DNA of 50,007 nucleotides from Bacillota bacterium (GTDB lineage Bacteria > Bacillota > Clostridia > Christensenellales > Aristaeellaceae): positions 1 to 50,007 of the forward strand of contig JAEWYP010000039.1 in NCBI GenBank assembly GCA_023395615.1. Direction: 5' to 3'. The notes beneath the pieces are model-generated. The model did not search any database. It worked only from the letters and a program-made list of their open reading frames with translations, and was not told where the DNA came from. A program made the translations under genes and the position numbers. Below, piece by piece: positions 18,083-26,602 of the stretch (position 1 is the first letter of the stretch; each line of letters opens with the position of its first letter).

Positions 18083-19006
18083 CTATTGCAGCAGCGGGAA
18101 GGTTATGTTTACGTTTTCAGCGCTGTACAGGTTATCCAGTGTGATCTGTTTTGGCTGTATCAGAACGCTTTTCAATGCACTGCCGTTCAGCGCGGCAATC
18201 GCCATTCCACACCCCCGGTAGCTGATGGTATAGGGTGCCGGCAAAATCAGCGCCGACAAAACGCCCTTTTCCAGCAGATCGATCTGATCGGGGTTTGCTT
18301 CGATGGCGATTATCAGGGTCCCGCTTCCAAGCAAGCCTTCGCTGCGCATTTTTACCGCTGCCAGTGTCGCGTCCTCTGATAATGCGATCACCGCGGCACC
18401 CTGTTCCGCAAAACGGAGCACATCTTCCGTCATCGTCTGAGCGTTTTGCCAGCCATCCCATCGTAGTACGTTGTCCGGGTTGCTTGCAAACTCATCCATT
18501 ACTCCGTCCATGCGTGATACGGTAAGGTCGCTGTTATCCGTCATACAGATCACACGTGTCGCGTTCAGGCTCCTCGCCTGTTGCACTGCAAGCCTCCCCG
18601 CCATAATTTCGTCACTGGCGGCGCAGGATACATTTTCCGCTGTACGGCCCAACAGAACCAGTGGCAGATTCTCTTCGTCGCAGGCCTGCGCAACCTCCGA
18701 CACCAGCGCGTCATCACCCGCGTACAGCAGTATGGCCGATATGTCGTCCTTGCTCAGTTCCTCTATCTGACCAGCTGTATCCTTCGGGTCAAGGGTCAGT
18801 ACAGACAGTTTATCCCCCGTTCCATTGCAAGCTGCTTCAGCGCCGTAGCGAAGCTGCAGTAAAAAACTGCCGGTGTCCTCCTGGGTAAGCAGGGTGATAC
18901 TGTGCGTTTTCGCAGGCGCACTTTGTGGTGTACCGCGGAAGCCAAAAAACATAACAACCAGAGAAGCGCACAGGCAAAGCAGCGCGATCAATACCGGCTT
19001 TTTCAT
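18083..19006 (-). CDS. Membrane-anchored sugar-binding-protein homologue
   Basis: 307 residues. The N terminus (MKKPVLIALLCLCASLVVMFFGF) is one hydrophobic segment without a clear signal-peptidase or lipobox site, so it may remain as an anchor. The rest fits a type-1 periplasmic binding fold: HSITLLTQEDTGSFLLQLRYGAEAA at the start, LLGRTAENVSCAASDEIMAGRLAVQQA and VIALSEDATLAAVKMRSEGLLGSG in the middle. Its ATG overlaps the kinase stop by 4 bases (ATGA), the tightest coupling possible, so it is very probably part of the kinase's sensing complex. The ligand is not evident. Confidence 0.82.
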   Translation of the reverse strand: MKKPVLIALLCLCASLVVMFFGFRGTPQSAPAKTHSITLLTQEDTGSFLLQLRYGAEAACNGTGDKLSVLTLDPKDTAGQIEELSKDDISAILLYAGDDALVSEVAQACDEENLPLVLLGRTAENVSCAASDEIMAGRLAVQQARSLNATRVICMTDNSDLTVSRMDGVMDEFASNPDNVLRWDGWQNAQTMTEDVLRFAEQGAAVIALSEDATLAAVKMRSEGLLGSGTLIIAIEANPDQIDLLEKGVLSALILPAPYTISYRGCGMAIAALNGSALKSVLIQPKQITLDNLYSAENVNITFPLLQ

Positions 19007-20742
19007 GGCTCTCCCTCCCCGGAACGCGGCATGCGAATCGTAACCAGCGTACCACAGCCTTCCTCGCTGGCAATCGTAAGGCCGTATTGCTTACCGAATG
19101 TTAGCTGTATCCGTTCGTGCACGTTGCGCAAGCCGATTCCTCCCGTTCCCGCGGGTCGGCTCAGAATGCCGTTTAACTGCTCCTCCGCAATGCCTACTCC
19201 ATCATCGGCTACGGTAAACCGTAACTCCTCCCTTTCCACAAAGGCACGCACCCTGATATGGAGGGATGTGCCGTCCACCTCGTCAATCGCATGATTCAAC
19301 GCGTTCTCGACCAGTGGTTGCAAAACCAGTTTTACTGTTCTTTCCTTTAACGTTTCCGGATCCGCCTGAATCTCACAGTCAAACTTATCCTGAAAGCGCA
19401 TCTTTTGTATGATCACATAGTTACGGACATGCTCAATCTCTTCCGCCACGGAGATCACGCTTTTCCCTTTACTGATGGAAATACGGAACAGCTTTGCCAG
19501 AGCCGAGACCATGGTGATCGCCTCGCGGCTGCGCCCCCGTTCCTCCATCCAGATGATAGAATCCAGCGTGTTATAAAGAAAATGGGGGTTGATTTGCGCT
19601 TGCAGGGCATTCAGTTCGTACAGCCGCTTTGTTTCCTGTTCGTGTACAATTTGATCCATCAGCTCGCGGATACGGGTGAGCATATGGTTAAACGCCGTAG
19701 CCACGGAACGAATCTCGCTGAAACCACGCTCGGTGATGGTTACGTTAAGATCCCCGGCTTCCACCTTGCGCATCTTGTGTTCCAGGTGGGTAATCGGCCG
19801 TGTTACCCAATAGGCCATCAGCGTCGCGGCTCCCAGCGCGATAAACGCCGCTGCCAGCAGCACCAGCGACATGATGCGGATAAACGCCACCTGTGACTGT
19901 AAAATCTCGTCAATATACGCTACGCCGACCATGCGCCATCTCGTCTGGTTAATCACCGCAATAATCAGCACCCGTTCGCGGCCGTTTTGCTTATCCCGTG
20001 TCAATCCAACAATCTGGCTTTGTACAGCCGTCGTATCTTCCTTTGCCTGATCCGCATAAATCAGCTGCAGCCTGGGATGGGCTATCAACCCGTCGGTTTC
20101 GTCCAGCACATAGGTGTAGCCGCTACTGCCCAGCTTTACATTGTCTGTCAGTGCCGCGAAGCTGGAATAACCGATATCCATCAGCATCACGCCCGTTTGC
20201 TGGCGACCATCCGACACATACGTAACCGCGCGTGAAAGCGTAATCACGTAATTATGCTGATTTTCGAAGATATCCTGCACATAGGGGCGAGAAAATGCGG
20301 TCAGCGTGCCTTCCTGCTTCAGCGCGTCCGTAAACCAGAGGCGATTACGGATTTCCAAACCGCTTACGCGCAAACTTCCGCTTGTGGCGTACAGACATTC
20401 CCCGTTCCCGTCAAAGAAAGCAAGCGCTGTTATATCGGAATTGGAACGCGCCAGCAAATCAATCTGCGAATGCCAGTCGGTCTCTGTTTGGGGGTTCACC
20501 GGCACAAGCGATGTGGCGAAGTGCAGTGTGGAAAGCGTAGAATTAATGTATTGATCCACTACATTTACACTTTGCAGCACAGTTTCTTTGGTACGTTCAA
20601 TCGCATTTTCCGATAGCAGCTGGCTGATGAAGGGTACCAGCGCAGCACTCATGAACGCAAGCAGCATGGCCGTAAACAGCAACAGGCCGATAATCATCAG
20701 CGTGTGCAGACTACGGCCGTTCTGGTGTGTTCGTGCGTTCAT
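19003..20742 (-). CDS. YesM-type sensor histidine kinase
   Basis: Membrane kinase of 579 residues. Membrane segment at about 14-36, extracellular dCache-like double sensor at about 40-285, second membrane segment at about 288-312, HAMP at about 313-365, His_kinase box ALQAQINPHFLYNTLDS with His387, then an ATPase domain ending with VADDGVGI and GGIGLRNVHERI. Both ends overlap neighbours by 4 bases (ATGA): the YesN regulator upstream and an anchored binding-protein homologue downstream. The three are thus a translationally coupled sensing unit. Its likely target is the divergent mglBAC operon. Confidence 0.94.
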   Translation of the reverse strand: MNARTHQNGRSLHTLMIIGLLLFTAMLLAFMSAALVPFISQLLSENAIERTKETVLQSVNVVDQYINSTLSTLHFATSLVPVNPQTETDWHSQIDLLARSNSDITALAFFDGNGECLYATSGSLRVSGLEIRNRLWFTDALKQEGTLTAFSRPYVQDIFENQHNYVITLSRAVTYVSDGRQQTGVMLMDIGYSSFAALTDNVKLGSSGYTYVLDETDGLIAHPRLQLIYADQAKEDTTAVQSQIVGLTRDKQNGRERVLIIAVINQTRWRMVGVAYIDEILQSQVAFIRIMSLVLLAAAFIALGAATLMAYWVTRPITHLEHKMRKVEAGDLNVTITERGFSEIRSVATAFNHMLTRIRELMDQIVHEQETKRLYELNALQAQINPHFLYNTLDSIIWMEERGRSREAITMVSALAKLFRISISKGKSVISVAEEIEHVRNYVIIQKMRFQDKFDCEIQADPETLKERTVKLVLQPLVENALNHAIDEVDGTSLHIRVRAFVEREELRFTVADDGVGIAEEQLNGILSRPAGTGGIGLRNVHERIQLTFGKQYGLTIASEEGCGTLVTIRMPRSGEGEP

Positions 20743-22349
20743 AGCGGGTTCACACCCTTTCCCGTACGTACTTGCGAAGGCGATACCCCAAAATAACGCT
20801 TAAACGCATGGCTGAAATAACTGGGATCCGCCAAACCGACATTCTGTGCGATTTCTGTCGTCTTCTTATTCGTAGTCGCCAGAAGCGTCATGGAAAGGTC
20901 CATGCGCAGGCGGGTAAGCGTCTGGTGAAAGGTTTCCTTCTTCTCCTGTTTATAGATCGCGCTGAAGTAGCTGGCGGACACATGCAGTTCGCGGCAGAGC
21001 AATTCCACGCTCATATCGGGATCGGTGAAATGCGCGTTCAGATAGGCTTCCGCCTGATGGGCAAGGTTTGCCGACGCGCTGGCGCGTCCGGTCTGGATCA
21101 CATTCTGCAGTTTCCCGGAAAGCTCTTTGAATATTTCAGTTGCTTTACCCACATCCGGTTCCCTCATCAGTGCGTTCAACGTTGCGTTATTTTCGCCAAG
21201 AATATCCAGATCGGCGTTCATGTCCCGTGCGGTGCGAAGCAGGGCGAGCATCACTTCCAGGAGGTATACACGATAATTATGCGGTGTGGGTTTGTTAAGC
21301 GCACCCATCAATTCATCCAGTGTTCGTTCCACTTCATCGCTGTTGCCCATCTTGATCGCGTTGGCAAGGGTGCGCAGCTCCGTTTCATTCGCAACCTGCT
21401 CCGTACGGCTTCCGGGTTCGATATCCATTACGCACAGGATATCTCCGCTTCCCTGCAGCACGCTATGATCCAATGCCGATATTGCCTGTCTTGCGCAGAT
21501 GTGCAAGTCTTCCAGTCGGAAACAGGGCGCGCCAAGCCCGACAGCCGGCTCCACATCCAGAAAGCGCGTAACGGTCTTCCTTACCACGTCCAGTGCTTCC
21601 TGCACACGCAGAAAGGCGTCCTCCGTCGTATCGGGCAGGAAAAACAGGATGGCTACCAAACCGTCAAAGTGGAACACCTGAGCGGGAAAATAATCTGCAA
21701 GCACTTCCCGCGCGATATTGATGACAGCCTGCTTCATCAGTTCCGGATCATTCAAGTCCGGAGGCAATTCCTGTCGGGCTGTCGGATGGCGCATCACCGC
21801 AACAGCATACTGCGTTGCGTCCAGCGTAATCTGGTAGCGCGGCGCCTCGCGGCGTACCGCCGCCACATCGGCGCCCGCTGTCAGCAACGTTGTCAGCAGC
21901 ATTTCTCGAAGTAGCGGCAAACTCTCGTTAAAATTTGCTCTCAACCGGTTGATATCCCGTTGCTCCGCAAATTCATCGTCCAACTTTTTTCGGGTATCTG
22001 TAAGCACTGCGATCAGTTCGGTTGAAGATATAGGCTTCAGCAGATAATCCATACTCTTAAACGACATAGCCTGCCGGGCAAACTCAAAGTCGTCATAACC
22101 GGTCAGAATTAAAAAATGAACCGTCGGAGATTTTTTCCGAATTTCGCGGCACATGGCAAGCCCGTCCATCAGCGGCATCCGAATATCGGTAATAATCAGG
22201 TCGGGGTTGAGCGATTCGCAAAGGTGCACGCCTTCCAGCCCGTTCTCCGCCGTGCCGATGACTTGAAATCCCAACTTTTCAAAAGGGATCACATCCAATA
22301 ATCCGTTCAGGATTTCTCGTTCGTCGTCCACCAGCATCAGCTTGTACAT
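20739..22349 (-). CDS. YesN-type response regulator (REC + AraC HTH)
   Basis: 536 residues. Receiver domain MYKLMLVDDEREI with phospho-acceptor Asp55 (LIITDIRMPLMDG) and the lysine in YLLKPIS, a long middle region of about 280 residues, and a C-terminal AraC-type DNA-binding domain at about 430-530 (VELLCRELHVSASYFSAIYKQ and TEIAQNVGLADPSYFSHAFKRYFGVSPSQVR). The open frame extends to 22445, but GGAGG lies 8 bases before the ATG at 22349, where the receiver consensus starts. First gene of the sensing operon, with a good promoter at 22369-22397. It is divergent from mglB, its probable target. Confidence 0.94.
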   Translation of the reverse strand: MYKLMLVDDEREILNGLLDVIPFEKLGFQVIGTAENGLEGVHLCESLNPDLIITDIRMPLMDGLAMCREIRKKSPTVHFLILTGYDDFEFARQAMSFKSMDYLLKPISSTELIAVLTDTRKKLDDEFAEQRDINRLRANFNESLPLLREMLLTTLLTAGADVAAVRREAPRYQITLDATQYAVAVMRHPTARQELPPDLNDPELMKQAVINIAREVLADYFPAQVFHFDGLVAILFFLPDTTEDAFLRVQEALDVVRKTVTRFLDVEPAVGLGAPCFRLEDLHICARQAISALDHSVLQGSGDILCVMDIEPGSRTEQVANETELRTLANAIKMGNSDEVERTLDELMGALNKPTPHNYRVYLLEVMLALLRTARDMNADLDILGENNATLNALMREPDVGKATEIFKELSGKLQNVIQTGRASASANLAHQAEAYLNAHFTDPDMSVELLCRELHVSASYFSAIYKQEKKETFHQTLTRLRMDLSMTLLATTNKKTTEIAQNVGLADPSYFSHAFKRYFGVSPSQVRTGKGVNPL

Positions 22350-22368
22350 GCGCTGCACCTCCGATAAG

Positions 22369-22397
22369 ATTATGCGAGTCCGCGGGCACAAAGTCAA
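22369..22397 (-). promoter_or_regulatory. Promoter of the yesN-like/yesM-like sensing operon
   Basis: On the minus strand TTGACT (22392-22397), 17 bases, CATAAT (22369-22374). Transcription would start near 22362, giving a leader of only about 13 bases that just includes the ribosome site. Confidence 0.6.
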
Positions 22398-22446
22398 TTC
22401 AGAAAATTCCATTTTCGTTGTCGGATATGATAGTAGTTTTTCCACA

Positions 22447-22466
22447 ATTCACAATGGATATTCACA
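22447..22466 (+). promoter_or_regulatory. Direct repeats upstream of mglB, possible YesN site
   Basis: Two copies of ATTCACA (22447-22453 and 22460-22466), spaced 13 bases start to start. Downstream there is a -10-like GATAAT (22493-22498) without a good -35, the pattern expected of an activator-dependent promoter. AraC-type dimers often bind direct repeats. Suggestive only. Confidence 0.35.
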
Positions 22467-22561
22467 TTCATTTTCCGGCCTGATTCGTGTAGGATAATTT
22501 CACAAAGCATGTGCGGAACCATGTTCCTCAATGCCTACAATGGAAAAGGAGAGATGTACCC

Positions 22562-23614
22562 ATGAAAAAGCTCGTTTCTCTGCTGCTGGCGCTGGTAATG
22601 GCGCTGGGACTCTTCACCGCCGCTCTGGCCGAAGGCAACGCTCAGGTATTCTGGTATACGTTCAGCGACGTGTATCTTTCTTCCGTGCGCACCAGCCTTG
22701 ACGCCGCTCTGACCGCAAAGGGCATCACTTTTGTCGATCAGGATGCCAACGCCACCCAGGCCACTCAGACTGACCAGATTAACACCGCAATTTCCAGCGG
22801 CACCAACCTGCTGGTTGTGAACATCTGCGAGACCGGTGCCGACGGCATCGCCCAGACCGTGGTGGACAGCGCCAAGAACGCGAATGTCCCGCTGATTTTC
22901 TTCAACCGTTCTGTTTCTCAGGATGTTGTGAAGAGCTATGACAAGTGCGTGTTCGTCGGCACCAACTACGAAGAAGCCGGTATCATGCAGGGGAAGATGA
23001 TTGGCAACTACCTGCTGGCCAACTACGACCAGTACGACCTGAACCATGACGGCGTAATCAGCTACGTGATGTTCAAAGGCGACGAAGCCAACCAGGAAGC
23101 CATTGCTCGCACCAAGTATGGCGTGGAAGACGCCAATAAAATCCTTGAAGCGGCCGGCAAGCCCGCCCTCAAGTTCTATGACGACAGCAACACCAAGCAG
23201 TATCTGGTTGACCAGAACGGTACCTGGAGCCGTCAGGTCGCACTGGATTACATGCAGACGATCCTTGCCCAGTACAGCGAAGCCAATAACAACATGGTAG
23301 AACTCGTTATCGCCAACAACGATGAAATGGCCATTGGCGCTGTAACCGCTCTGCAGGCTGCGGGCTACAACAACGGCGACAAGACCATCCCCGTGTTCGG
23401 CGTGGACGCTACCGAAGACGCCAAGACGCTGATTGCCGCTGGCCAGATGGCCGGTACCATCAAGCAGGATGCTGAAGGCATGGCCGACGCTATCGCCACC
23501 ATCTCTGCCAACATGATCGCGGGCACCGATATGTTTGCGGGCCTCAATGCCAACTATGTTGTAACCGACGGCTGGAAAGTCGCGATCCCGTACGCCGAAT
23601 ACACCGGTAAATAA
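22562..23614 (+). CDS. mglB: Galactose/glucose ABC transporter substrate-binding protein
   Basis: 350 residues with a signal peptide ending ALA-E and a Peripl_BP_4 fold. It has the MglB calcium loop DLNHDGVISYVMFKGDEANQ, FNRS near the first hinge and IANNDEMAIGAVTALQAAGY in the second lobe. It captures galactose or glucose outside the cell and delivers it to MglC/MglA. Start: the frame opens at 22511, but AAGGAGAG lies 8 bases before ATG 22562, where the signal peptide begins. Codon use is strongly biased (GCC, AAC, GGC) compared with neighbours, as in a highly expressed gene. A GC-rich hairpin follows the stop before mglA. Confidence 0.94.
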   Translation: MKKLVSLLLALVMALGLFTAALAEGNAQVFWYTFSDVYLSSVRTSLDAALTAKGITFVDQDANATQATQTDQINTAISSGTNLLVVNICETGADGIAQTVVDSAKNANVPLIFFNRSVSQDVVKSYDKCVFVGTNYEEAGIMQGKMIGNYLLANYDQYDLNHDGVISYVMFKGDEANQEAIARTKYGVEDANKILEAAGKPALKFYDDSNTKQYLVDQNGTWSRQVALDYMQTILAQYSEANNNMVELVIANNDEMAIGAVTALQAAGYNNGDKTIPVFGVDATEDAKTLIAAGQMAGTIKQDAEGMADAIATISANMIAGTDMFAGLNANYVVTDGWKVAIPYAEYTGK

Positions 23615-23650
23615 ACCACAAGGAATGTTACACACCATTTCTGTAAACAG

Positions 23651-23677
23651 CGCGGAGAGGCGAAAAGCCTCTCCGCG
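23651..23677 (+). other. Hairpin between mglB and mglA
   Basis: An 11-bp perfect stem (23651-23661 with 23667-23677, CGCGGAGAGGC and its complement) with loop GAAAA. No U run follows, so it is more likely a 3'-end protector or partial terminator favouring mglB mRNA. Confidence 0.75.
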
Positions 23678-23762
23678 CGGATTTGAGTTCAGGCCCCCAT
23701 TGCCTGCCCGAAGCCTGGGATAAGCTGGGGACGACCCTCCCAAAGGAAGGAGCATCCCAATC

Positions 23763-25286
23763 ATGGAGCAACATAACGAAGGAAAGATTCTGCTGCGGAT
23801 GGAAGGCATCAGTAAAAGCTTTCCCGGCGTACAGGCGCTGAACAACGTTTCTCTGAACGTGAAAACCGCAACCGTCCACGCTTTGATGGGAGAGAATGGT
23901 GCCGGAAAAAGCACGCTGATGAAATGCCTCTTTGGTATCTACAACAAGGATGCCGGGCATATCTATCTGGAGGATCGGGAGATTAATTTCAAGTCTTCCC
24001 GTGAAGCGCTGGATAACGGCGTGGCGATGGTGCATCAGGAATTGAACCAAGCGCTGAAACGCAGTGTGATGGATAACATCTGGCTTGGGCGTTATCCTAA
24101 AATATCCAAAGTGATTCCGTTGGTATCGGAGAAAAAAATGTATGACGATACCATGAAAATATTCGATGACCTTGGCATCAAGGTTGACCCAAAAACAATC
24201 ATGAGCACCATGCCTGTTTCCCAGCGGCAGATGGTGGAAATTGCGAAAGCCGTTTCGTACGGTGCAAAGGTGATCGTGTTTGACGAACCTACATCTTCGC
24301 TGACCGAGCAGGAGGTTGAGCATCTTTTCAAAATTATCAATATGCTGAGAGACCGGGGTTGCGGCATCATCTATATCTCCCATAAGATGGAGGAAATTTT
24401 GCGCATCTCCGATGAAGTCACCATTATGCGAGACGGCCAGTGGGTGGCGACCAAACCCGCCAGCGAACTGACTATGAACCAGATTATCCGTCTGATGGTA
24501 GGCCGTGAGCTTACTAATCGTTTTCCTCCGAAAGATCACACGGTCAGCAATTCGGTTGTATTGAAAGCAGAAAACCTTACCGCGCTATATTCCAATTTGA
24601 AAGATGTATCCTTTGAGCTTAGAAAAGGTGAAATCCTTGGTGTTGCCGGGCTGGACGGTTCCGGTCGCACCGAACTGTTAGAGAATTTATTCGGTATTGC
24701 AACCCGAAAAAGTGGGAAAATATACAAGAACGGGGTGCATATCCACAACCATACTCCTCAGGAATCCATCGCAAACGGATTGGCGATGGTCACCGAGGAG
24801 CGTCGCGCGACCGGAATTTTCAGCATTCTGGATGTTCGCAGCAACACGGTAATTTCCTGCCTGAAAAAATGCCGTGCCGACAAACTGCCTCAGCTGAGCA
24901 ACCGAAAAATGCAGCAAAAGACGCAGTGGGCTGTTGATCGTATGAGGATTAAGACGCCGTCTCTTTCCACGAAGATTCGCTCTCTCTCGGGCGGTAACCA
25001 GCAGAAGGTTATCATCGGTCGCTGGCTGCTTACCGAGCCGGAAATTTTCCTGATGGACGAGCCCACGCGTGGGATTGATGTAGGCGCGAAATACGAAATC
25101 TATCAAATTATTATCGATATGGCGCGTGAAGGCAAATCCGTAATTATGGTTTCCTCTGAGATGCCGGAATTGCTGGGCGTATGTGACCGGATTCTTGTTA
25201 TGTCTAACGGCAGACTTGCGGGCGATGTGAACGCAGCGGATACGACGCAGGAAGAAATAATGACCCTCGCAGCCAAGTATGTGTAA
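23763..25286 (+). CDS. mglA: Galactose ABC transporter ATP-binding protein (double ATPase)
   Basis: 507 residues, the usual length for MglA/RbsA. Two ATPase halves: the first has Walker A GENGAGKS (43-50), a signature-like segment VSQRQMVEIAKA and Walker B VIVFDEPTSSL. The second has the degenerate Walker A-like GLDGSGRTE, the signature LSGGNQQKVIIGRW and Walker B IFLMDEPTRGID. It powers sugar import through MglC. The gene lies 148 bases after mglB, behind a hairpin, and 14 bases before mglC. AAGGAAGGAG precedes the ATG. Confidence 0.96.
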   Translation: MEQHNEGKILLRMEGISKSFPGVQALNNVSLNVKTATVHALMGENGAGKSTLMKCLFGIYNKDAGHIYLEDREINFKSSREALDNGVAMVHQELNQALKRSVMDNIWLGRYPKISKVIPLVSEKKMYDDTMKIFDDLGIKVDPKTIMSTMPVSQRQMVEIAKAVSYGAKVIVFDEPTSSLTEQEVEHLFKIINMLRDRGCGIIYISHKMEEILRISDEVTIMRDGQWVATKPASELTMNQIIRLMVGRELTNRFPPKDHTVSNSVVLKAENLTALYSNLKDVSFELRKGEILGVAGLDGSGRTELLENLFGIATRKSGKIYKNGVHIHNHTPQESIANGLAMVTEERRATGIFSILDVRSNTVISCLKKCRADKLPQLSNRKMQQKTQWAVDRMRIKTPSLSTKIRSLSGGNQQKVIIGRWLLTEPEIFLMDEPTRGIDVGAKYEIYQIIIDMAREGKSVIMVSSEMPELLGVCDRILVMSNGRLAGDVNAADTTQEEIMTLAAKYV

Positions 25287-25300
25287 GGAGGCGGCCACCC

Positions 25301-26365
25301 ATGAGCCAGCTAAAACAAGGCAAACTACAAAAGCGTATCCAGGATTTTAAGGCCATGAGCAGAGGCGACCAACTCCGTGAAACCGGTAACTGGTTGCTCG
25401 ATCATGCGATGATTATCATTATCGTGCTTCTGTGCGTTTATATTCAGATCCAGCGTCCTGCGTTTTTACAGGTTGCTTCGATTGTGAATATTATCCAATT
25501 AACCGCTTCTCGCCTGCCAATCGCACTTGGCATCGCGGGCGCCATTATCCTGACCGGAACCGACCTGTCTGCTGGCCGTATCGTAGGGTTAAGCGGCTTT
25601 GTCGCAGCGATTCTGCTGCAGAAAACCGGAATCACCAACAAGTTTTTAGCAGCGATCGGACCCCAATCTATTGTGCTTGTCATTTTCGTTGTGCTGGTTC
25701 TGGGCGCGATCATCGGCATTGTAAACGGTTTCTGCGTTGCGAAATTCAAGCTTCACCCCTTTATTGTTACACTGTCCACACAGCTATTAACTTATGGGGC
25801 TTATCTTACGTTAAGTAATGCGGTCCAAATATCCAATCTGGATGCGAGCTATACGACCGGTTTCGTGATGAAATCCATGTTCAAGCTTGGTAATACGCCC
25901 GTCATGAGTTATGTGGGCTACGCCGTGATTGTAACGATCATTATGTGGTTTATCTGGAATAAAACCACCTTTGGAAAAAACATGTTTGCAGTCGGCAGCA
26001 ACGAAGAAGCAGCCAGAGTTTCTGGCGTAAACGTTACGCTGACGATCATCGGGGTTTTTGCTTTGGCTGGTGCCACTTACGGTTATACCGGTTTTGTGGA
26101 AGCGGCACGTTTAGGCGCAAGTACCGGAACTGTCGGCCTGAACTATGAACTGGATGCAATCGCGGCCTGCGTAATCGGTGGCGTATCCTTCGTAGGCGGC
26201 ATCGGCAAAATCAGCGGCGTGATTATGGGCGTTATTCTGATGCAATTGATCATCAGCGGCATGACGTTTCTGGGTATCAGTGGCAACACTACATACATTA
26301 TTAAAGGTCTGGTCATTCTTGTTGCCTGCGCCATCGACATGCGCAAATACCTGACCAAAAAATAA
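25301..26365 (+). CDS. mglC: Galactose ABC transporter permease
   Basis: 354 residues, BPD_transp_2 family with about 8-10 membrane segments. Typical MglC parts are GTDLSAGRIVGLSGF, MFAVGSNEEAARVSGVNV and AACVIGGVSFVGGIGKISGVIMGV. The N terminus has about 25 more charged residues than the E. coli type. It forms the membrane channel used with MglA and MglB. Last gene of the operon, with GGAGG about 10 bases before its ATG and an intrinsic terminator 30 bases after its stop. Confidence 0.95.
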   Translation: MSQLKQGKLQKRIQDFKAMSRGDQLRETGNWLLDHAMIIIIVLLCVYIQIQRPAFLQVASIVNIIQLTASRLPIALGIAGAIILTGTDLSAGRIVGLSGFVAAILLQKTGITNKFLAAIGPQSIVLVIFVVLVLGAIIGIVNGFCVAKFKLHPFIVTLSTQLLTYGAYLTLSNAVQISNLDASYTTGFVMKSMFKLGNTPVMSYVGYAVIVTIIMWFIWNKTTFGKNMFAVGSNEEAARVSGVNVTLTIIGVFALAGATYGYTGFVEAARLGASTGTVGLNYELDAIAACVIGGVSFVGGIGKISGVIMGVILMQLIISGMTFLGISGNTTYIIKGLVILVACAIDMRKYLTKK

Positions 26366-26395
26366 AACGCATCTTCTTATTACTATTACAAAATG

Positions 26396-26429
26396 CTGGC
26401 AGGGATCAAACTCCCCTGTCAGTTTTTTT
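26396..26429 (+). terminator. Intrinsic terminator of the mgl operon
   Basis: Stem CTGGCAGGG with CCCTGTCAG (26396-26422), one G-T-type mismatch, followed by seven Ts (26423-26429). Confidence 0.88.
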
Positions 26430-26543
26430 GGTTTCTGATTTTTTTGCATACGGCTCCCACGCTTGTGTTGATTTGCCTGTTCAATTCGACGATTATTATC
26501 AGATAGAATGAGTGACTTTCGTTAAGCCCCCTACTTCCAGCAT

Positions 26544-26572
26544 TTGACTAGTTGTCTATTCTGTCTTATAAT
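26544..26572 (+). promoter_or_regulatory. Promoter of the DUF3089 gene
   Basis: TTGACT (26544-26549), 17 bases, TATAAT (26567-26572): near-perfect vegetative promoter, transcription starting near 26579. Confidence 0.8.
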
Positions 26573-26602
26573 GCATATATAGCATACAAGTGGAGTGATA
26601 TT

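Noticed and set aside
22535..23914. A 459-codon open frame antisense to mglB
   Set aside because: It mirrors the strongly biased codons of mglB, has no domain or ribosome site, and the plus strand encodes a clear MglB.
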